Below the pieces are notes generated by a model. That model saw only the letters and a program-made list of their open reading frames with translations. It did no database searches and was not told where the DNA came from. From Toxorhynchites rutilus septentrionalis (Eukaryota > Arthropoda > Insecta > Diptera > Culicidae), in contig NC_073744.1 in assembly GCF_029784135.1 (NCBI RefSeq), positions 12,671,929-12,735,928 on the forward strand: 64,000 nt of DNA, given 5' to 3'. Of the stretch, positions 57,790-64,000 are shown piece by piece. Both the position numbers and the translations under genes were made by a program. The first letter of the stretch is position 1. Each line of letters begins with the position of its first letter.

Positions 57790-58423
57790 ACCAGCCGACG
57801 ATCACCACCGTCAGAAATCGTAAGAAAAATCCCGCGAAAGCAACGGACGTTCCGGGTTTCACATTTCCATTACACCACGACGACGAGGTCGAACGATTGG
57901 AAAATATTGTGTCCACAAATTCTGCTGTTCGCGAAAAATATGTAAGGATTGTGATATCATCTGCAATTCATATATGTGAATGAGTCTTTCAAACAGGTGA
58001 ACTATCTAAGGACTAACAAAGCAATTGACGAGAACGTCGTGTTTGCGATAAAAAAGCTGTTTTCTGATCAATCTCTCGCTAAGTTTACCTATCATGGTTT
58101 TGCGAACCTTCAGCACCCGCGAAAGGCCATGAAAGAGTATTTGATTTTCACCGATTGTCTAGTGGGTGGGTACAGGACTGTTAGCTTGCAACAGCACGAG
58201 ATTACAATATGTTTTTATATTTTCAGAAGCATGGGAAGATCACGGCGAGTCTGCTGATAGTTTACGACAGGCTCTTATCAAAGCTACCCAGAGAGCGAAG
58301 CAGCACCTCTCATCGGCTCGCTACTATCAACGCTATCGGAACAAGTTGCTCGAGAAACGGAAAGAGCATCAGAACAAGAAAACGGCACTTTATCAGGTTG
58401 TCGATGATGATGGGAATGAATAA
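57790..58423 (+). CDS. mod(mdg4): DUF4806-like cassette D14 (three exons)
   Basis: Exons are 57790-57941, 57997-58165 and 58227-58423, phases 0 and 1, 171 residues. Exon 1 is short: a basic lead, PGFTFPL and EVERLENIV ending REKY. Exon 2 starts VNYLRTNKA and has FSDQSLAKFTYHG and MKEYLIFTDCLV; the donor is GTGGGT. Exon 3 begins EAWEDHG and is the longest of the series, with a Lys/Arg/Gln-rich helix and an acidic end (VVDDDGNE). The stop overlaps AATAAA (58419-58424). It is the last cassette I can see. Confidence 0.8.
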
Positions 58424-58830
58424 ATACTAGCGAAAAAATCAAAAGACTCATTGCCTCGTTGATTGAACCCAAAATGCCATTCAGCCCAAACTGGTTTATT
58501 TAATGGGAGACATTACTCAGCGTCTTTCATTTCTATACTGGGGTGTAAATTCAAAGTTTCGAAAGCGAAAGTGTTACGCAGGAGAACGAGATTTTGAGCG
58601 TTAATAGCTCTTAAACAACTGAACGAAATGGTATGAAAAACACTTCATTCGAAAGATAAAATGTCTACGCGTTATATACTCGTTACTTTTTGATCCATAA
58701 ACTTATTTCAATAGCCTTAAAATTGCTTTCAAAACTGGTTATGGAAATCACCAATCGGTATATAAGCGAGCGCCGCTCGGAAATCCACTCATTGTGCTGC
58801 TGACCACTTAACAAGTACTTGCAGCCTTCC
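58424..58830. other. Spacer after the last cassette
   Basis: No exon seen. TATATAAG at about 58759-58766 followed some 30 bases later by TCATTGTG resembles a core promoter and may belong to the retrotransposon that follows. Confidence 0.4.
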
Positions 58831-59749
58831 AGAGGAACCTCGCAATTGCGTTAACTGTGGCGAAAGTCGCCAAGCCACCAGCCGTAACTGTACAAAACGT
58901 GCGGATTTTCAATGCATCCGGAAGCAAGCTACTGATAAAACGCAGAATAGGAAGAAAGTTCCTGAACTTACTGACAAAGAGTTCCCTCCAATGGTTTCTC
59001 GTACGATTCCTGTTCTTCCTCCACTTCCACTCCCTACAGGTCGCCCCCAAGCGGCCTCTTCTAGCGAAAATCCAAAAAAAGAGCAACCGAGCTAAGGAAG
59101 GTTGCAGCTATTGGTTTACCACCTAGGCCAACACCTTCACCTAATTCTTCTTCTACTGAAGATCTTTACAGCATGCAAGAACTTGTAACCCTGTTTGTTG
59201 AACTAGATCGACAGACTAGAAATTGTCGCAACCAACAGGAACAAGTCATGCTACATCTCTAAGGCTAAATAATTGGAATGCCTGCTCTCTCAAGCGTAAG
59301 GTCATCGAGTTCACTGACTTCTTGGTGATAAACAGCATCGACGTAGCTATCGTTACTGAGACGCATCTTAAACCGAATATTAATATTCGAGTCCTGAATT
59401 ATCGTTTATTGAGAATGGATCGTACTGGTTCTGGTGGAGGAAGTGTTGCTTTAGCCATCAGAAATAACATCAGATGTCGACTTTTGCCGTGCCTGAAACT
59501 CAACATCATCGGAGCTATAGGAGCGGAAATCACAACATCGATTAGGCTTATTATCGTTATTGCGGTCTACTATCCCAAACAGACATCAATCAGAGATGGG
59601 TCGGCGTTGCTCCTTAAAAATGATATCATCAAGCTAACACGAAGGCAGTCGAAAAACGTCATCGGCGGGGCCATTAATGCTCGACATCAGCCCTGGGGAA
59701 ACCAAAGGAGGAATCAAAATGGAGTGACTCTAAATGATGATCTACAGTG

Positions 59750-61916
59750 CACTATGGTCCAGGAGGTTCATTTAAGTGGAAATTAGCCTCTAGAGCTCGA
59801 CAGTGATTCTCTAGACAAAAACTGTCTTCGACAAAGTTGTTACATATAATAGAGCGCTCATTTTTATGTTATCAAAAATAGGGTGACCAAAATTTTCGAT
59901 GAAATGAAAAATCTAACTTTCTTATCTTTATAGATAGAGGTAAACATAGTTCGACAATATTGTAGCCCTGGTTATTTTAAGTAACTGTGTGGAACAATAT
60001 TTCTTTCTATCTCTTCAAATAACCGATATAGCGCTTTTTCTCTAGGTTGAGTTAGGGTTACCATAAAAAAAAGGTTTTTTTGCTCTAACTTTTATATGTA
60101 AAATTCTACATCAAAACTGTCTTCGAATGACTTTTAGAGCTTTCCAATCCACGCATTTTACGGTGCATAACTTGTATGTATCTTAATGCTATTAAAAGTT
60201 ATTGATGTTTTTTCCCCGAAAACACGACCTTTTCATTTGCTAGTCGTTCTTTTTAGGGCAAACATAATAAAAAATTATTGATGGCATTTTGAAGAGCACA
60301 TTTGATTCTACATAAGGTGTAACTTCCGAAAGAGTGTTATTTTTTGTATTTGAGTAAATTAAATTTGAAATTATGAGTTTTTGCATATACATGAACAAGT
60401 TGCAATTTTTAAATGCATATAATAAGCGTAAACTTTAAAGCAACATCACTTCAGTTCGTCTTATAGCCACTCAACATGGAGTTTCAAAGAAGACACATAT
60501 TTGTTTTTGTTTTCGGTGGACGAAATACAGAAGACGTTATACAATTATTACGAGAAAAATGCCAAGATATATGTGTTTTGAGTGCAAGAAAGTGTCTGAA
60601 AAGCCAAATGCTGAGCCAAAGGATGAAGCGTAACCGTGTTCGGGAGATTACAGAAAAATTTTCTGCTGAAGAACTGGGCTTCGCAACAGCTTCGGATCCA
60701 GTATTATCTCTTAGTAATAGGCAAACACTAGAGTATTCCGATCTTCTGATTCCGGAAAATGCTAAGCATTTGATTTTGTAGTTTTTTATTTGTATGATTT
60801 TTATTTATTACTATGAATTTAATTTCCATTATAACAACTAAAACAGGTTAATATGTACATACGGACGATTATAAAAATAAATTTGAATAAAACAATAGGA
60901 ACAACAAAAGTTTGGTAAAATAATGTCATCAATCAACTCATCGCCAGTAAAATATGTCAATATATTACTAAAAAATAACACGTCGAGCCCCGAGTTGTTC
61001 TTCATACAGTTTCTATTCAGGAAGCATTTGATAATTTGTCGGTCCCCGCTTTTCTTTTTATACAATAAATATATTTTATTGTAGAAAAAGAAAATAGTCA
61101 GAAATTTTTCCCGTAATAATTGTATAACGTCTTCTATATTTCGTCCACCGAAAAAGGAAATCAACAATGTGTCTTCTTTGAACCTCCATGTTGAGTGGCT
61201 ATAAGACGAACTGAAGTGATGCTGCTTTAAAGTCTACGCTTACTATATGCATTTAAAAATTGCAACTTGTTCATTTATATGCAAAAACTCATAATTTCAA
61301 ATTTAATTTACTCAAATACAAAAAATAACACTCTTTTGAAAGTTTCACCTTATGTAAAGTCAAATGTGCTCTTTAAAATGCTATCAATAATTTTTTATTA
61401 TGTTTGCCCCAAAAAGAACGACAAGCAAATAAAATAGTCGTGTTTTCGGGGGAAAAACATCAATAACTTTTAATAGCATTAAGATACATACAAGTTATGC
61501 ACCGTAAAATGCGTGGATTGGAAAGCTCTAAAGATCATTCAAAGACAGTTTTGATGTAGAATTTTACATATAAAAGTTAGAGCAAAAAAAACTTTTTTTT
61601 CATGGTAACCCTAACTCAACCTAGAGAAAAAGCGTCATATCGGTTATTTGAAGAGATAGAAAGAAATATTGTTCCACAAAGTTACTTAAAATAACCAGAG
61701 CTACAATATTGTCGAACTATGTTTACCTCTATCTATAAAGATAAGAAAGTTAGATTTTTTATTTCATCGTAAATTTTGGTCACCCTATTTTTGATAACAT
61801 AAAAATGAGCGCTCTATTATATGTAACAACTTTGTCGAAGACAGTTTTTGTCTAGAGAATCACTGTCGAGCTCTAGATGCTAATTTCCACTTAAATGCAC
61901 CTCCTGGACCATAGTG
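59750..61916. mobile_element. Transib-like non-autonomous element, 2167 bp, 5 bp target duplication
   Basis: The termini are inverted and start CACTATGGTCCAGGAGG. CAGTG flanks both sides (59745-59749, 61917-61921). Deleting the element and one CAGTG restores the host endonuclease frame (DDLQCGHYRILSP). The CACWATG start and 5-base duplication are hallmarks of the Transib superfamily, relatives of RAG1. Inverted arms of roughly 750 bases flank a unique centre (about 60560-61120). A frame at 60476-60781 and its broken mirror on the minus strand (FGGRNxEDVIQLLREK) may derive from a transposase N-terminus; no catalytic core was seen. Confidence 0.72.
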
Positions 61917-63286
61917 CAGTGTGGACACTACAGGATTCTAAGTCCAGCAACCCCCACTCGCATTTCTCGTTCTGGAGTACATTCCATAATTGATTTCTTC
62001 ATTACCAACATGGATCGTCACATCGGTGATCCTATTGCCCACAACGAGTTGAGTTCGGATCACTTCCCAGTGATGGTTGAACTGGGAGTGGATGTCGTAG
62101 TCAGGAGACCACAATGTAGGCGGGACTATCATCGTGCGAATTGGGTGGAATTTCAGGAATTCCAATATTGATCTCGATCAGCCTCTTGAATCTCCCGAAG
62201 ATATCGAAGCAACAGTCAGCTCTATTCAGACTCGCCAAAACCACATCCCAGAAACGATTCAGGTGAGTGGCTCTGTTCAAATTGATTCCATTACTAAACA
62301 TTTGATTAGACTTCGGAACCTCTATCGAAGGCAGTACCAACGTACTGGTATTCGAGAGAGGAAACGACAGTAAAATAAGTTAACCAAGGTTATTCAGGCC
62401 AGTATGATTGATCTCCGTAACAAAAAATTCGCAAAATATATTAGTAAACTTCCGAACAACTCCAAGACATTTTGGAGGCTCGCTAACATTCTCAAGACCG
62501 AGTCTAATCCTATTTCTCCTCTTCTTCAACCTGATAATTCAGAACGATTGATAACACCTGCCGAAAAGGCTAGAATGAAATCATCTCGACTGAAGAGGTT
62601 ATCTCGGTTATACGCTCGTTGAAGAATATGAAGGCCCCCGGCTTCGATAGTCTATTTAACATTGAGTTGAAACATCTTAGTAACAACTCATATGAAATTA
62701 TAACTTCTATCTTCAACAGATGTCTATCACTTGGCTACTTCCCCTCGAGTTGGAAGTTGGCAAAAGCGATCCCGATACTAAAACCCGGAAAAAATCCTTC
62801 TTCTTGAAAGAGCTATCGACCAATTAGCCTTCTTCCAGCATTTTCGAAAGTATTCGAAAAAATTCCATTAACGCGCATTCTTGATTTTGCAGATGAGCAC
62901 AATATATTTTTGGATGAGCAGTTTGGATTCCGAAAAGGCCACTCTACCATTCACCAGCTTCGTAGAGTATACAACATAATCTACAAGTCAGTTTCAAAAT
63001 CACCTGCAATGGCACTTCTTCTATCTTTCTGATAGAGCGTTCAATGTTTCTATAAACAATATTTCATCAGAGAAATTCATCGCGAATGCAGGTGTTCTTC
63101 AAGGATCCATCTTGGGACCAATTCTTTCCAATATCTACACTTCAGATATTCCCGCACTTCCATTTGATAGGTAACTGTCATTATTTGCAGATGACACCGC
63201 CATCATTTACAAGGACAGAAGTATCACAGAACTAAGATCTAAACTTCAAAGAGGATTAGACGCTTTGTCTGGATATTGCAATAATT

Positions 63287-63456
63287 TTTTTTTTTTTTTT
63301 TTTTTTATCTGTATTATAGTGATTTTCAACTCATTTGGCTGGTTCGTCACTTTTACTTCCATTTTTGGAAGAATTTCGGGAGTGAGAATTGAACTCGTGA
63401 CCTTTAGCGTGAGAGGCATGGATGTTACCACTACGCCAGATCGTCTCCTCTTTTCA
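63287..63456 (-). mobile_element. tRNA-derived SINE, 11 bp target duplication
   Basis: On the minus strand it has a pol III A-box-like GGCGTAGTGGTAAC (after TCT) and a B-box-like GAGTTCAATTCTC 30-40 bases on. It ends in a poly(A) run (the T tract at 63287-63305 on the plus strand). TTGCAATAATT is repeated directly at 63276-63286 and 63457-63467. Removing it restores the host RT frame (ALSGYCNNWKICINAAKTQ). It resembles mosquito SINEs of the Feilai kind; the exact family was not checked. Confidence 0.82.
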
Positions 63457-64000
63457 TTGCAATAATTGGAAAATATGCATAAATGCAGCAAAGACACAAG
63501 TCATATTGTTTCCCCACAAGAACACTCCAAAGCTTGTTCCTCCCCAAAATATGACAGTCAGTCTTAATGGCAATAGTATTGAGTGGTCTTCAGAAGTAGT
63601 GTATCTGGGTCTAACTTTCGATCGAAAGCTTACCTTCAGACAAACACTGACAAAACAGACACAAAATGCAACATTTTAATCAGGTCATTGTATCCCCTGA
63701 TCAATAGATACTCTCGATTATCTCCAACGAATAAACTTGCAGTATACAAACAAATAATATTTCCAGTTATCGCCTATGCGATGCCCGTTTGGGAGTGCTG
63801 TGCTACAACACACAAATTAAAACTTCAACGCAAACAAAACAAAATTCTTCGTATGATTCTAAACTCTCCACCCAGAACGCGAAATTCGGAGATACATCAG
63901 CTGGCCGGGATTAAAACCTTGGATGAAATTATCAATAATAATTGTATGAAATTTGAACAGAGTTGCGCTCTCTCAATACACGGAATAATACAAAATCTGT

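Larger units (their letters stand above)
58840..64000 (+). mobile_element. Non-LTR retrotransposon: ORF1 end, endonuclease, RT; runs off the window
   Basis: CVNCGESRQATSRNC of a gag-like ORF1 lies at 58848-58890. Endonuclease sequence at 59270-59744 (NWNACSLKRKVIEF, VTETHL, GGGSVALAI) continues at 61922-62170 (CGHYRILSPATPTRISRSGV, IIDFF, SSDHFPVM). RT at 62404-63250 holds MKAPGFDSLFNIELKHLS, AIPILKPGK, FGFRKGHSTIHQLR and FADDTA. C-terminal sequence continues past 63460. Two younger insertions interrupt it; other stops show it is dead as well. Confidence 0.78.

Noticed and set aside
63400..63450. A tRNA gene on the minus strand
   Set aside because: A and B boxes are present but there is no cloverleaf acceptor pairing that I can see, and the poly(A) end and direct repeats show a SINE.

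Overview
This window looks like nuclear DNA of a culicine, probably Aedes-type, mosquito. Single-strand arrays of short exons are embedded in very repeat-rich DNA: non-LTR retrotransposons (LINEs), MITEs with TTA/TAA or ATA target duplications, an ITmD37E transposon and a tRNA-derived SINE. The organism call is an inference from repeat style, not from a diagnostic gene.

The main content is one array of alternative 3'-terminal cassettes, all on the + strand. None has its own start codon or promoter. Each opens with a 3' splice acceptor, reads to a stop, and most carry a nearby AATAAA. At 28 intact first acceptors that I checked, the exon opens with two bases before the first full codon, so all can be joined to one upstream exon ending in the same phase. 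This is the architecture of the insect mod(mdg4) locus (a common BTB exon set spliced, partly in trans in Drosophila, to many FLYWCH-type 3' exons). The common 5' exons are not in the window, so the locus identity is inferred.

Layout: 1-2.5 kb, FLYWCH cassettes plus one cassette with a piggyBac-like Cys-rich domain. 2.6-5.9 kb, two intact DUF4806-like cassettes and one decayed one. 6-13 kb, LINE fragments and a 2.5 kb inverted-repeat element. 13.0-30.2 kb, ten more DUF4806-like cassettes with LINEs and MITEs filling some introns. 30.4-38.5 kb, six FLYWCH cassettes (two with an intron inside the zinc finger) and a truncated one. 38.5-47 kb, repeats. 47-48.4 kb, a short Cys-containing cassette and two FLYWCH cassettes. 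48.4-56.5 kb, repeats including nested MITEs. 56.5-58.4 kb, an unrecognised hydrophobic cassette and two more DUF4806-like cassettes. 58.8-64 kb, a LINE carrying a Transib-like insertion and a SINE.

Read together, the locus can supply one N-terminal module with about 29 interchangeable C-terminal modules of two main domain families. The DUF4806-like series is the least familiar part: 13 intact copies with a fixed intron plan (phase 0, then phase 1), two of them with the first intron missing. All splice sites, alignments and repeat boundaries were read by eye from the sequence; no search or transcript data were used.
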